Below are positions 11,263 through 19,991 of a stretch of DNA of 52,994 nucleotides, in pieces. The DNA is from Methylobacteriaceae bacterium. Lineage in GTDB: Bacteria; Pseudomonadota; Alphaproteobacteria; Rhizobiales; Beijerinckiaceae. The stretch's first letter is position 1. Each line of letters starts with the position of its first letter. The position numbers and the translations under genes were made by a program. Location: contig JAEULW010000152.1 of NCBI GenBank assembly GCA_016793505.1, positions 1 to 52,994 of the forward strand, in the 5' to 3' direction. The notes under the pieces are model-generated. The model was not told the DNA's origin and made no database searches. It worked only from the letters and a program-made list of their open reading frames with translations.

Positions 11263-12303
11263 TCAGGCGCGCGCAGCCTCAGCTTCGTCGTAGTCGGTCA
11301 TCACCACGGCGACGCAGTCGCCGCGTTGCACGCGGCCGGGCCCGGCCGCCATCCAGATCAGGCCGCTCGCGCCGTAGCGCAGCTCGAGCGGGGGATTGTC
11401 CACATCCTCGACGAAATGCACGTAGCCGGCGAGCTCGCCGGCGCTGACGCGCTCGCCGGTGCGGTGCAGCGGTTCGAACAGCCCGCCGCGCGGGGCGAAG
11501 CAATAGCCCTTCGCGCCCTTCACCATCATGTGGCGCGTGCCGGCCGAGCCGTCGCGCTGGCGCGTGTCGGGCGCGCCTTCGATCACGCCCCATTGCTTCA
11601 GCACGTTGCGCACGCCGCGCTCGCCGATGCGCACGCCCTCGATGTTGACGCGGCCCCAGCCGCCGAGTTCGGTGCCGATCGACACGATGCCGCGCCGCTC
11701 GACGCTCGAGGTGAAGGTCGCGCCCTCGTCGACGCCCCAGAACACCACGTTGAACGGCGCGCCGAAGGCGGCGGCCGTCTCCATCGTCCTGCGCCGCACG
11801 GCCTCGTCGGCGACGTAATGCATGTTGGTCGACAAAGCCGAGTCGCAGGAATGACCCGCCGTGTGCAGATCGACCGAGACGTCGGCGTGCGGCAGCACCA
11901 CGCTGTCCATGAAATGCGCCAGCATCTGCGAAAAGGTGCCGCGCGGATCGCCGGGAAAGCAGCGGTTGAGGTCGCGCCCGTCGACCGGCGACAAGCGCTT
12001 GTCGGCGAGCACGGCCGGCACGTTGACCGCCGGCATGATGATGACGCGGCCCGAGATCTCCTCGGCGCGCAGCGTCGCGGCCAGACGCGACAGCGCGATC
12101 GGCCCCTCATACTCGTCGCCATGCACGCCGCCGGTGAGCAGCACGCTCGGCCCGCGCCCGTTCTTAAGGACGATGATCGGGATCTGCACGACGCCCCATC
12201 CGGACGTGTCGCGCGACAGCGGCGCGTGCAGATACGCGGCCTGGCGACCGTCGCGGTCGAAGTCGATGTCGCAGCGGATTCGGCTCGCCGTCGAAGATCC
12301 CAT
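11263..12303 (-). CDS. M14-type deacylase of the succinylglutamate desuccinylase/aspartoacylase family
   Basis: Predicted 346-residue zinc amidohydrolase. Zn ligands are visible as His and Glu in GGVHGDEYEG and His in DLHTAG. DLNRCFPG is the substrate-carboxylate-binding region. The family removes acyl groups from N-acyl amino acids; the closest known role I can suggest is N-acetyl-diaminobutyrate deacetylase (DoeB) of ectoine breakdown, but none of the other ectoine genes are here. It is the first gene of the eight-gene operon and lies just downstream of the palindrome at 12327-12346, so it is probably controlled by the divergent GntR regulator. The context suggests it deacylates a solute brought in by the adjacent importer. 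Confidence 0.88.
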   Translation of the reverse strand: MGSSTASRIRCDIDFDRDGRQAAYLHAPLSRDTSGWGVVQIPIIVLKNGRGPSVLLTGGVHGDEYEGPIALSRLAATLRAEEISGRVIIMPAVNVPAVLADKRLSPVDGRDLNRCFPGDPRGTFSQMLAHFMDSVVLPHADVSVDLHTAGHSCDSALSTNMHYVADEAVRRRTMETAAAFGAPFNVVFWGVDEGATFTSSVERRGIVSIGTELGGWGRVNIEGVRIGERGVRNVLKQWGVIEGAPDTRQRDGSAGTRHMMVKGAKGYCFAPRGGLFEPLHRTGERVSAGELAGYVHFVEDVDNPPLELRYGASGLIWMAAGPGRVQRGDCVAVVMTDYDEAEAARA

Positions 12304-12326
12304 GGCGGGCTCCTCTTGCGCCAGAT

Positions 12327-12346
12327 ATCGTAGGATTGTATACGAT
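12327..12346. promoter_or_regulatory. Palindromic operator in divergent promoter region
   Basis: The 72-bp gap between the divergent deacylase and GntR genes holds ATCGTA-N8-TACGAT. Inside it is ATTGTATACGAT (12335-12346), which resembles the TNGT-N-ACNA pattern bound by FadR-subgroup GntR regulators. The site lies 24 and 30 bp from the two start codons, well placed to control both promoters. Binding by the adjacent regulator is an inference. Confidence 0.6.
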
Positions 12347-12375
12347 CAACAACGAGTCAAGCAGCCGGGCGTTTC

Positions 12376-13149
12376 ATGCCGCGCTTTTCGAAGGCGACCG
12401 TCGCCGCGCCGAAGCCCGCCGTCCGCGGCGCTGCGCCGGCTTCGCAGGTCGAGGCGTGGACGCCGATCCGGCCGCAGACTCTCGTCGATCAGGTCGGCGA
12501 TTCGATCATCGCCCAGGCCGCGCGCGGCGCGATCCTGCCGGGCGATCGCATCGTCGAGTCGGAGCTGGCGAAGAAGTTGGGCGTCAGCCGTGTGCCGGTG
12601 CGCGAGTCGCTGCGCATTCTGGAGAGTCAGGGCATCGTGCTCAACGAGCCCTACAAGGGCATTCGCCTGCGCCCCGTCACCAATGACCGCGTGCGCGATC
12701 TTGTCGAGGCGCGCACGGCGCTGGAGACGACGGCGGCGCAGCGCGCCGTCGCCGCCGGCCGCAACCGCGGCGCCGCGCTCGCGCCGCTGCGCGCCGCGCT
12801 GGCCGAGATCCGCGCCAGCGCCGCGCGCCGCGAGCCTTATGGCTTCGCCGCCGCCGACACCGATTTCCATCGCGCGCTCTGCCGGCTCGGCGGCAACGGC
12901 GTGCTCGTCGACATGTGGGAGACGCTCGCCCGCCAGATGACCATCATCTTCGGCCTGGCGACGCTGAAGAAGCCGATGAAGGCCATCGTCGACGAGCATA
13001 CGCAATTGCTCGGCGATCTCGAGAGCGGCGACATCGCGCGCATCACCGCCTCGCTGCACGAGCACATCACGGTGATGAACATGGCGGTCGATTACGAGGC
13101 CATTCTTGCGGCCCGGCGCGCCGAGCGCGCCCGTGCGAGCGCCGCATGA
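12376..13149 (+). CDS. GntR family transcriptional regulator, FadR subfamily (FCD domain)
   Basis: Predicted 257-residue repressor or activator. The winged-helix DNA-binding domain spans about residues 33-100 (PGDRIVESELAKKLGVSRVP, then VRESLRILESQGIV). It is followed by an all-helical FCD effector domain with metal-site residues in DTDFHRAL and in the DEH and HEHI motifs. The first 30 residues are an Ala/Pro-rich tail not needed by the family; the ATG at 12376 is the first in frame after the operator. Its stop overlaps the start of the second enolase-superfamily gene (ATGA). It probably senses an organic acid from the pathway and controls both divergent transcripts. Confidence 0.93.
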   Translation: MPRFSKATVAAPKPAVRGAAPASQVEAWTPIRPQTLVDQVGDSIIAQAARGAILPGDRIVESELAKKLGVSRVPVRESLRILESQGIVLNEPYKGIRLRPVTNDRVRDLVEARTALETTAAQRAVAAGRNRGAALAPLRAALAEIRASAARREPYGFAAADTDFHRALCRLGGNGVLVDMWETLARQMTIIFGLATLKKPMKAIVDEHTQLLGDLESGDIARITASLHEHITVMNMAVDYEAILAARRAERARASAA

Positions 13150-14315
13150 GCGCCGCTGCGCGCAGTCCCGGCCCGCTGCGCATCACGCGTATCGAGGCCG
13201 CGCCGTTGTTCGGCGAAAGCCCGAAGGGCGGCTGGTCGGCCGAGATCAGGCCGGAGGACTCGATCCACGCGCTGATCGCCGTCCACACCGACGGCGGCCT
13301 CACCGGCTATGGCAGCGTCTTCACCGACGGCCGCCTCGTCGAGGCCGGGCTCGGCGTGTTGCGTCCGCTGTTTCTCGGCGAGAACGCGCTCGAGCCCGAA
13401 CGCGTCAGCGAGAAGCTGCATCAGAACACCTTCTGGATGGGCCGCGGCGGCACGCTCACCCATGTCGTCAGCGGCGTCGACATCGCGCTGTGGGATATTT
13501 TCGGCAAGGCGACGGGCCTGTCCGTCTCGCGCCTGATCGGCGGGCGCTATCGCGAACGCGTGCAGCCCTATTGCTCGCTGCTCATGGAGGAGCCGGCGGC
13601 GATGCGCGACGTCGTCGCCGCCTATCGCGCGCGCGGCTTCACCGCCTTCAAGATCGGCTGGGGTCCCTTCGGCCGCGCCATGGACGCCAGACTCGACGAG
13701 GCGATCGTGCGCGCCGCGCGCGAGGCGGCGGGCCCCTCGGCGAAACTGTTTGTCGACGCGGGAGCGAGCGACGCGTATTGGCCGCATGGTCTCAAATGGG
13801 CGATCCGCGCCGCCGACATGCTCGCCGACTACGATGTCGGCTGGTTCGAGGAGGCGCTGAAGCCGGACGCGCTCGAGGACTTCAAGGCCCTGCGCGCCCG
13901 CAGCCCGGTGCCGATCGCCGGCGGCGAGGTGCTGACGCGCCGCCAGGCCTTCATTCCGTGGCTGACGCAGGGCGCCTTCGACATCGTGCAGCCGGACGTC
14001 ACCAAGGTCGGCGGCCTCTCCGAGCAGCGCCGCATCGCCTGGATGGCCTATGATTTCGGCGTGCGCTATGTCGGCCATGGCTGGAACACCGCGCTCGGCG
14101 TCGCCGCCGATCTGCAGCTCGCCGCCGCGCTGCCCGATTGCGATCTCGTCGAATTCATCGGCGGCAGCGCCTATGTCGACGGCATTCTCGAGCAGGCCTT
14201 CACGCTCGACGCCGAGGGCTGGCTGCGCATTCCCGATGCGCCCGGGCTCGGCGTGTCGCTCGATTTCGACAAGCTGCGCCGCTACACCCACGCCGCCGAC
14301 CGGCTGCGCGCGTGA
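13146..14315 (+). CDS. Mandelate racemase/muconate lactonizing-type enolase-superfamily enzyme (copy 2)
   Basis: Predicted 389-residue enolase-superfamily enzyme. Metal ligands are Asp in LFVDAG, Glu in WFEEALKPD and Glu in PIAGGEVL. Acid/base candidates are Asp in QPDVTKVGG and His in VGHGWN. The KxK position reads FKIGWGPFG, so the second Lys is again Gly, as in copy 1 at 3226-4398. The active site is therefore set up for His/Asp-dyad chemistry, with only one Lys on the other face. It is translationally coupled to the GntR gene by ATGA. The two paralogues may act on related isomers of one substrate, but that is inference. Confidence 0.87.
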   Translation: MSAAARSPGPLRITRIEAAPLFGESPKGGWSAEIRPEDSIHALIAVHTDGGLTGYGSVFTDGRLVEAGLGVLRPLFLGENALEPERVSEKLHQNTFWMGRGGTLTHVVSGVDIALWDIFGKATGLSVSRLIGGRYRERVQPYCSLLMEEPAAMRDVVAAYRARGFTAFKIGWGPFGRAMDARLDEAIVRAAREAAGPSAKLFVDAGASDAYWPHGLKWAIRAADMLADYDVGWFEEALKPDALEDFKALRARSPVPIAGGEVLTRRQAFIPWLTQGAFDIVQPDVTKVGGLSEQRRIAWMAYDFGVRYVGHGWNTALGVAADLQLAAALPDCDLVEFIGGSAYVDGILEQAFTLDAEGWLRIPDAPGLGVSLDFDKLRRYTHAADRLRA

Positions 14316-14337
14316 CGCGCGCGTCGCGACAAGAAGG

Positions 14338-14365
14338 TTGCGTCCGATCGCGATCGCGGTAGGAT
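14338..14365 (+). promoter_or_regulatory. Candidate promoter for the amino-acid ABC operon
   Basis: TTGCGT (14338-14343), a 16-bp spacer and TAGGAT (14360-14365) lie in the 146-bp gap before the solute-binding protein gene. They resemble a sigma-70 promoter, but the match is modest. Confidence 0.3.
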
Positions 14366-14461
14366 TTTGGCGACCCTTCGCCGTGCGCCTCGCGCCGGCC
14401 TGAACCTCATCCGGCGAACGCGCCGGGCGCCGAGTTTCGCGATGTGAAACGGGAGGGTGAG

Positions 14462-15343
14462 ATGACTGACAGACGAAATGACGAGGGCGCGCCGCGCCGC
14501 TCCTTCCTCAAGCTCGGCGCGCTGGCCGCCGGCGCCGCCGTCGCCTCGACTGCGGCGCAGAAGGCCGCGGCGCAGGCCGCGCCCGCCAGCACGCTGCGCG
14601 CCGCGCTGGATCGCGGCAAGCTGATCGTCGGCACCGGCTCGACCAATGCGCCCTGGCATTTCGAGGACGAGAAGGGCCAGCTCACCGGCATGGACATCGC
14701 AGTCGCGCGCATTCTGGCGCGCGGCCTGTTCGACGACCCGAACAAGGTCGAGTTCGTGCGTCAGGAGCCGGCGGCGCGCATTCCCAATCTCGTCACCGGC
14801 AAGATCGACTGCGTCATCCAGTTCATGACCGTGTCGCCGGCGCGCGCCCAGCTCGTCAACTTCTCGCGTCCCTACTACATCGAGGGCGTGGCGCTGCTCA
14901 CCTCGTCGAAGGGCAAGTTCAAGACCCACAAGGAGCTGCTCGACGCAGGAGCGGGCGCCAAGGCGTCCGTATTGCAGAATGTCGACGCCGAAAAACTCGT
15001 CGCCAAGGCGCTGCCGAAAGCGCAGGTGATGCAGCTCGACACCCAGGCCAACGCCATTCAGGCGCTCGATTCCGGCCGCGCCGACGCCGCCGTCATCGAT
15101 CTGTCGACCGTCGGTTGGCTGGTCAAGCGCAATCCGGACAAGTATCTCGACTCCGGCTTCCACTACGAGACGCAGCTCTATTCGATCGCCGTGCGCCAGA
15201 ACGATCACGACTGGCTGAAGTTCATCGACACGACGCTGAACGTCAACATGCACGGCCATCAGACCGATCTCTACGATCAGGCCTTCCGCGATTTCTTCGC
15301 CACCGAGCCGCCGAAGCGCACGCCCGGCTTCCCCAACATCTGA
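14462..15343 (+). CDS. Solute-binding protein of polar amino-acid ABC transporter (SBP family 3)
   Basis: Predicted 293-residue periplasmic receptor. The N-terminus carries a twin-arginine-type signal (RRSFLKLGALAAGAAVAS), so it may be exported folded by Tat. The mature part shows family-3 features: LIVGTGSTNAPWHF, then LTGMDIAVARILA and a PYYIEGVALL stretch. The ATG at 14462 follows GGGAGGGTGAG closely. It begins a run with two permeases and an ATPase that forms a full HisJ/GltI-type importer. The ligand is probably a polar amino acid or a derivative of one. Confidence 0.93.
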   Translation: MTDRRNDEGAPRRSFLKLGALAAGAAVASTAAQKAAAQAAPASTLRAALDRGKLIVGTGSTNAPWHFEDEKGQLTGMDIAVARILARGLFDDPNKVEFVRQEPAARIPNLVTGKIDCVIQFMTVSPARAQLVNFSRPYYIEGVALLTSSKGKFKTHKELLDAGAGAKASVLQNVDAEKLVAKALPKAQVMQLDTQANAIQALDSGRADAAVIDLSTVGWLVKRNPDKYLDSGFHYETQLYSIAVRQNDHDWLKFIDTTLNVNMHGHQTDLYDQAFRDFFATEPPKRTPGFPNI

Positions 15344-15352
15344 CGCGTCCTC

Positions 15353-15376
15353 GCGCCCGCCTCGCCGGGCGGGCGC
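15353..15376 (+). other. GC-rich intercistronic hairpin between binding protein and permease genes
   Basis: GCGCCCGCC pairs perfectly with GGCGGGCGC across a 6-nt loop in the 42-bp gap. It has no U-run. Such hairpins often stabilise the mRNA of a binding-protein gene or damp downstream expression. Confidence 0.5.
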
Positions 15377-15385
15377 GACCTTCGC

Positions 15386-16057
15386 ATGCAGTATCATCTC
15401 AACTTCAATTTCATCTGGCGCTACAGCGAGAAGCTCTGGAGCGGGCTCTTGCTGTCGATCGAACTCGCGCTGGTCTCGATCCTGATCGGCTGCCTGATCG
15501 GCTTCGCGCTGGCGGTCGCCTACAATGGCGGCGGGCGCCTGACGCGCTGGCTCGTCGCGGCCTATGTCGAATTCATCCGCAACGTGCCGCTGCTGCTGCT
15601 GGTCTATCTCGTTTTCTACGGCATCCCGTCGGCCGGCGGCTTCGCCTATGGCGCGACCGAGAGCTTCGTCGTCACCCTGTCGCTCTATGCCGGCGCGCAT
15701 CTCGTCGAGGTGTTTCGCGCCGGGCTCGACGCGGTGCCGAAGGGCGTCGTCGACGCCGGCAAGGCGATCGGCCTCACCCCCTGGCAGCGCCTCGCCCATG
15801 TGCGCTTTCCGGTGATGCTGCGCATCGTCCTGCCGGCGCTGTCGAACACCTTCATCTCGCTGTTCAAGGACACCTCGCTCGCCTCCGTCATCGCCGTGCC
15901 GGAGCTCACCTATGGCGCGAACTGGATCAAGACCAACACCTTCCGCGCCGTCGAGGTGTGGATCGTCACCGCGCCGATGTATCTGATCACCGGCTGGGCG
16001 ATCCTCGCCGCGCTGCGCGGCCTCGAACGCGCCCTCATCCCGCGGCGGCGCGCATGA
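15386..16057 (+). CDS. Polar amino-acid ABC transporter permease (first)
   Basis: Predicted 223-residue inner-membrane permease of the HisM/GltJ family. The N-terminal segment is followed by about five helices. Family motifs include VEFIRNVPLLLLVY and the EAA loop around DAGKAIGLTPWQRLAHVRFP. It starts 42 bp after the binding protein and overlaps the second permease by 4 bp (ATGA). It pairs with the second permease to form the channel. Confidence 0.94.
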   Translation: MQYHLNFNFIWRYSEKLWSGLLLSIELALVSILIGCLIGFALAVAYNGGGRLTRWLVAAYVEFIRNVPLLLLVYLVFYGIPSAGGFAYGATESFVVTLSLYAGAHLVEVFRAGLDAVPKGVVDAGKAIGLTPWQRLAHVRFPVMLRIVLPALSNTFISLFKDTSLASVIAVPELTYGANWIKTNTFRAVEVWIVTAPMYLITGWAILAALRGLERALIPRRRA

Positions 16058-16713
16058 GCGGCGCCTTCGCCTTCGTCGTCGGCACGATCCCCTTCCTCTG
16101 GCAGGGGCTCCTGATGACGCTCTATGTCTCGGCGATCGTCGTCGTGCTCTCGGTCGTCGTCGGCGTCGTGTTCGGCGTGCTGCTCGCCTACGGGCCGTGG
16201 TGGGCGCGCTGGCCGCTGCGCGCCTATTCCGACATCCTGCGCGGCACGCCGCTGCTCGTCGTCATTTTCACGATCTACTATCTGCTGCCCTTCGCCGGCC
16301 TCAATCTGCAACCCTTGCCGGCGGTGCTGCTGGCGCTGGTGATGTTCAAGACGGCGCATGTCAGCGAGATCGCCCGCGGCGCCATCCAGTCGATCCCGCA
16401 AGGCCAGACCGATGCGGCCAAGGCGATCGGCCTGACCTTCTTCCAGCGCCTTGCCTATGTCATTCTGCCGCAATCGGTGCGGCGCTTCCTGCCGCCCTGG
16501 ATCAATTCGGTCACCGACGCGGTGAAGGGCTCCTCGCTGGTCTCGCTGGTCGGCATCGTCGATCTGATGCTCGCCGCCCAGCAGGTGATCGGCCGCACCT
16601 ATGAGCCCTTGCCGATCTATCTCCTCGCCGCGGCGATCTACTTCGTCATCAACTACAGCCTGAGCACGCTCAGTCGCCGTCTCGAGGCGCGCTACGCCTA
16701 CATCCGGGAATGA
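16054..16713 (+). CDS. Polar amino-acid ABC transporter permease (second)
   Basis: Predicted 219-residue permease. The motifs parallel the first one: [15 protein letters not shown] and the EAA loop in [20 protein letters not shown]. It has about five membrane helices. The start at 16054 overlaps the preceding stop, and its own stop overlaps the ATPase start. The open frame upstream is antigenic noise from GC-rich coding sequence, and the family N-terminus fits this ATG. Confidence 0.94.
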   Translation: MSGAFAFVVGTIPFLWQGLLMTLYVSAIVVVLSVVVGVVFGVLLAYGPWWARWPLRAYSDILRGTPLLVVIFTIYYLLPFAGLNLQPLPAVLLALVMFKTAHVSEIARGAIQSIPQGQTDAAKAIGLTFFQRLAYVILPQSVRRFLPPWINSVTDAVKGSSLVSLVGIVDLMLAAQQVIGRTYEPLPIYLLAAAIYFVINYSLSTLSRRLEARYAYIRE

Positions 16714-17486
16714 TCATGGCCGAAGCGCTCGTCAGCATCCGCAATCTGAAGAAAAGCTTCGGCAGGACGCGCGTGCTCGACGGCGTCGACATCGACGTCG
16801 GCAAGGGCGAGGCGGTGGTGCTGATCGGCGCCTCGGGCAGCGGCAAGACCACGCTGCTGCGTTGCGTCAATGCGCTGGAGCGCTACGACGACGGCTCGAT
16901 CCGCGTCGACGGCGTCGAGGTCGGCTTCCGCGGCGAGGGCGCCGAGCGCCGGCCGCGCGGCGAGCGCGAATTGTCGGCGATCCGCGCCGACATCGGCATG
17001 GTGTTCCAGCTCTTCAATCTGTTTCCGCATCTCAACGCGCGCGAAAACGTCATGCTCGGCCTGCAGAAGGTGCGCGGCCTGACGAAGGCGGAAGCGCGCG
17101 AGCGCGCCGACCACTGGCTCGCCCAGGTCGGCCTCGCCGACCGCGCCGAGAACTATCCGAGCGAATTGTCGGGCGGCCAGCAGCAGCGCGTCGGCATCGC
17201 CCGCGCCGTGGCGATGGAGCCGAAACTGCTGCTGCTCGACGAGATCACCTCCGCGCTCGATCCCGAACTCGTCGGCGAGGTCCTCGCCGTCGTGCGGCGC
17301 CTCGCGGCCGACGGCATGACCATGATCGTCGTCACGCACGAGATGATCTTCGCGCGCGATGTCGGCACGCGCGTCGTCTTCATGGACGGCGGCGTCAAGG
17401 TCGAGGAGGGCGCCCCGCGCGATCTGCTCGTCAATCCGCGCTCCGAGCGTCTGAAAGCCTTCCTGTCGCGTCTCGAAATGCATTGA
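16710..17486 (+). CDS. Polar amino-acid ABC transporter ATP-binding protein
   Basis: Predicted 258-residue ATPase of the GlnQ/HisP family. Walker A is GASGSGKTT, the Q-loop lies around [11 protein letters not shown], the signature is [14 protein letters not shown], Walker B is [12 protein letters not shown] and the switch His is in VVTHEM. Two in-frame ATGs (16710 and 16716) are possible; the first overlaps the permease stop. It is followed 12 bp later by a SelA-like PLP enzyme, which hints that the imported amino compound is processed by that enzyme. Confidence 0.95.
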   Translation: MIMAEALVSIRNLKKSFGRTRVLDGVDIDVGKGEAVVLIGASGSGKTTLLRCVNALERYDDGSIRVDGVEVGFRGEGAERRPRGERELSAIRADIGMVFQLFNLFPHLNARENVMLGLQKVRGLTKAEARERADHWLAQVGLADRAENYPSELSGGQQQRVGIARAVAMEPKLLLLDEITSALDPELVGEVLAVVRRLAADGMTMIVVTHEMIFARDVGTRVVFMDGGVKVEEGAPRDLLVNPRSERLKAFLSRLEMH

Positions 17487-17498
17487 AGGGAATCGTTC

Positions 17499-18707
17499 AT
17501 GCCCGCCCCCCGCACGCCCGACATCCGCGCGCGTTACGGCCTGCGCCCGATCGTCAACGTCTCCGGCACGATGACGGCGCTCGGCGCCTCCATCGCCGTG
17601 CCCGAGGCGATCGCCGCCGCATCCGCGCTGCTGCCCGAATGGGTCGAGATCAACGATCTGCATCGCAAGGCGAGCCAGGCGATCGCGAAGGCGACGGGCG
17701 CCGAGGCCGGCTTCGTCACCGCCTGCTGCTCGGCCGGCATGACGCTGGCCGTCGCCGGCGCCATGACCGGCGCCGATCTGTCGCGCGTCGAGCAGCTGCC
17801 CGATGCGAGTGGCATGAAGAACGAGGTGGTCATTCTGATGGGCCATATGACCGGCTATGGCGCCGACGTGACGCAGGCGATCCGCCTCGCCGGCGCGACG
17901 CCCGTTCCGGTCGGCAACGTCACCGACGCGCGCGACTATCAGCTCGCCGGCAAGATCAACGAGCGCACCGCGGCGGCGATGTATGTCGTCTCCCATCACA
18001 CCGTGCAGTACGGCCAGCTGCCGCTCGCCGATTTCGCCCGCATCTGCCATGACAAGGGCGTGCCGGTGATCGCCGATCTCGCCTCGGAGAGCGATCTCAC
18101 CGGCTACCTCGCCGCCGGCGCCGACGTCGCCGTCTACAGCGCGCACAAGTTCCTCGGCGGGCTGACCGCCGGCATCGTCGCGGGACGCAAGGATCTGGTG
18201 CGCGCTACGTTCCTGCAGAACAATGGCGTCGGCCGCGGCATGAAGGTCGGCAAGGAGAGCGTCGTCGCGACCATCGCCGCGCTGGAGGCCTGGGGCCGGC
18301 GCGACCATGCGGCCGAGCGCCGCAAGGAGCGCGGCTATCTCGATCTCTGGAAGGCGCGTTTCGACGGCCAGCCCGGCGTCCGCGCCGAGATCATTCCCGA
18401 TCCGACCGGCAACCCGATCGACCGTCTGAAACTGTCGGTCGATCCACAGGCGGCGCGCATCACCGCCTGGGATCTCGCCGATCGTCTCGCCGCCGGCGAT
18501 CCGCCGGTGATCATCCGCGATCACGAGGTCGAGCACGGCTTTTTCGAGATGGACCCGTGCAACCTGCATCCGGGCGAGGAGGGCGTCGTCGTCGCCCGCG
18601 TCCTCGCCGAACTCGAGGCGGCGCGCGGCCGCAACGAGCCGAGCGAGCGCAGCGCCGCCGATCGCAAGCGCGCCCGTTTCGAGCGCCTGCTGCGCTGGCC
18701 CGACTGA
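17499..18707 (+). CDS. SelA-like PLP-dependent enzyme (ammonia-lyase/aminotransferase-like)
   Basis: Predicted 402-residue fold-type I PLP enzyme. The N-terminus (YGLRPIVNVSGTMTALGAS) and the FVTACCSAGMTLAVAGAM stretch resemble the SelA/DgaE group, which includes D-glucosaminate-6-phosphate ammonia-lyase. The likely Schiff-base lysine is in YSAHKFLGG, and the cofactor-binding Asp in PVIADLASE. No selenocysteine genes (selB, selC) are nearby, so selenocysteine synthase is unlikely. It lies directly behind the amino-acid importer, with 12 bp between them and probably in the same operon. Elimination or cyclisation of an imported amino acid is my best guess; the substrate is unknown. Confidence 0.82.
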   Translation: MPAPRTPDIRARYGLRPIVNVSGTMTALGASIAVPEAIAAASALLPEWVEINDLHRKASQAIAKATGAEAGFVTACCSAGMTLAVAGAMTGADLSRVEQLPDASGMKNEVVILMGHMTGYGADVTQAIRLAGATPVPVGNVTDARDYQLAGKINERTAAAMYVVSHHTVQYGQLPLADFARICHDKGVPVIADLASESDLTGYLAAGADVAVYSAHKFLGGLTAGIVAGRKDLVRATFLQNNGVGRGMKVGKESVVATIAALEAWGRRDHAAERRKERGYLDLWKARFDGQPGVRAEIIPDPTGNPIDRLKLSVDPQAARITAWDLADRLAAGDPPVIIRDHEVEHGFFEMDPCNLHPGEEGVVVARVLAELEAARGRNEPSERSAADRKRARFERLLRWPD

Positions 18708-18797
18708 GACGTCGCGGCCGCTGGCGGCCGGCCGCGAAGCGGGCTAGGACTGGCAGCGACGGACGCGCGGGCGTCCCTTGACGGGCAGGATCGGGAC

Positions 18798-19976
18798 ATG
18801 AGCGGCGTCGGCTGGGAGAAGGCCTCGGCGATCGCTGAGCGCGTCGAGCGTTTCGTGCGCGACGTCGTCGCCCCCTACGAGCGCGATCCGCGTCGCGACG
18901 AACATGGCGGGCCGACCGATGAACTCGTCGCCGAATTGCGCGAAAAGGCGCGCGCCGCCGGCGTTCTGACGCCGCACATCCTGCCGGACGGCTCGCATCT
19001 GTCGCAGCGCGAGACGGCGCTGGTGCTGCGCAAGTCGGGCCTGTCGCCGCTCGGGCCGCTGGCGGTCAACACCAACGCGCCCGACGAAGGCAACATGTAT
19101 CTGCTCGGCAAGGTCGGCAGCCCCGAATTGAAGGAGCGCTTCCTGAAGCCGCTGATCGCCGGCGCGGCGCGCTCCGCCTTCTTCATGACCGAGCCGGCCG
19201 AGGAGGGCGGCGCCGGCTCCGATCCCTCGATGATGCAGACGACCTGCCGGCCCGACGGCAACCACTGGGTCGTCAACGGGCGCAAGGCCTTCATCACCGG
19301 CGCCAAAGGCGCGAAGATCGGCATCGTCATGGCCAAGTCGGATGACGGCGCCTGCATGTTCCTCGTCGATCTGCCCGATCCGGCGATCCGCATCGAGCGC
19401 ATTCCCAACACCATCGACAGCTCCATGCCCGGCGGCCATGCGGTGGTGACGATCGACAATCTGCGCATTCCGGCCGACCAGATGCTCGGCGCCTCGGGCG
19501 AAGGCTTCAAATATGCGCAGGTGCGCCTGTCGCCGGCCCGCCTGTCGCATTGCATGCGCTGGCATGGCGCCTGCGCCCGCGCCCACGAGATCGCTGCGGA
19601 CTACGCCAATCGCCGCCAGGCCTTCGGCCGCACGCTGATCGATCACGAGGGCGTCGGCTTCATGCTGGCCGACAATCTGATCGACCTGAAACAGGCCGAG
19701 CTGATGATCGACTGGTGCGCCGGCGTGCTCGATACCGGCTCGCTCGGCACGGTCGAGAGCTCGATGACCAAGGTGGCGGTGTCGGAGGCGCTGATGCGCA
19801 TCGCCGACCGCTGCGTGCAGGTGATGGGCGGAACCGGCGTCACCGGCGACACGATCGTCGAGCAGGTGTTCCGCGAGGTGCGCGCCTTCCGCATCTATGA
19901 CGGGCCGACCGAAGTGCACAAATGGTCGCTCGCCAAGAAGATCAAGCGCGACTGGAAGACCCGCCACGCGCTGTGA
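18798..19976 (+). CDS. Acyl-CoA dehydrogenase family protein
   Basis: Predicted 392-residue flavoprotein. FAD-binding and substrate motifs include FFMTEPAEEGGAGSDPSMM and the HWVVNGRKAFITGAKGA region. The C-terminal motif reads FRIYDGPTEVH, so Asp replaces Glu at the usual catalytic-base position (YEG). This variant is shared with ACAD10/11-like proteins. It starts 90 bp after the SelA-like gene and may be the last member of that run or separate. The electron acceptor would be ETF; no etf genes are in the window. The acyl substrate is unknown. Confidence 0.9.
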   Translation: MSGVGWEKASAIAERVERFVRDVVAPYERDPRRDEHGGPTDELVAELREKARAAGVLTPHILPDGSHLSQRETALVLRKSGLSPLGPLAVNTNAPDEGNMYLLGKVGSPELKERFLKPLIAGAARSAFFMTEPAEEGGAGSDPSMMQTTCRPDGNHWVVNGRKAFITGAKGAKIGIVMAKSDDGACMFLVDLPDPAIRIERIPNTIDSSMPGGHAVVTIDNLRIPADQMLGASGEGFKYAQVRLSPARLSHCMRWHGACARAHEIAADYANRRQAFGRTLIDHEGVGFMLADNLIDLKQAELMIDWCAGVLDTGSLGTVESSMTKVAVSEALMRIADRCVQVMGGTGVTGDTIVEQVFREVRAFRIYDGPTEVHKWSLAKKIKRDWKTRHAL

Positions 19977-19991
19977 CGGCGTTTCGCCGCG

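Noticed and set aside
17499-18707. Selenocysteine synthase (selA)
   Set aside because: No selB, selD or tRNA-Sec is in the window, and the N-terminus and context fit the DgaE-like branch better.
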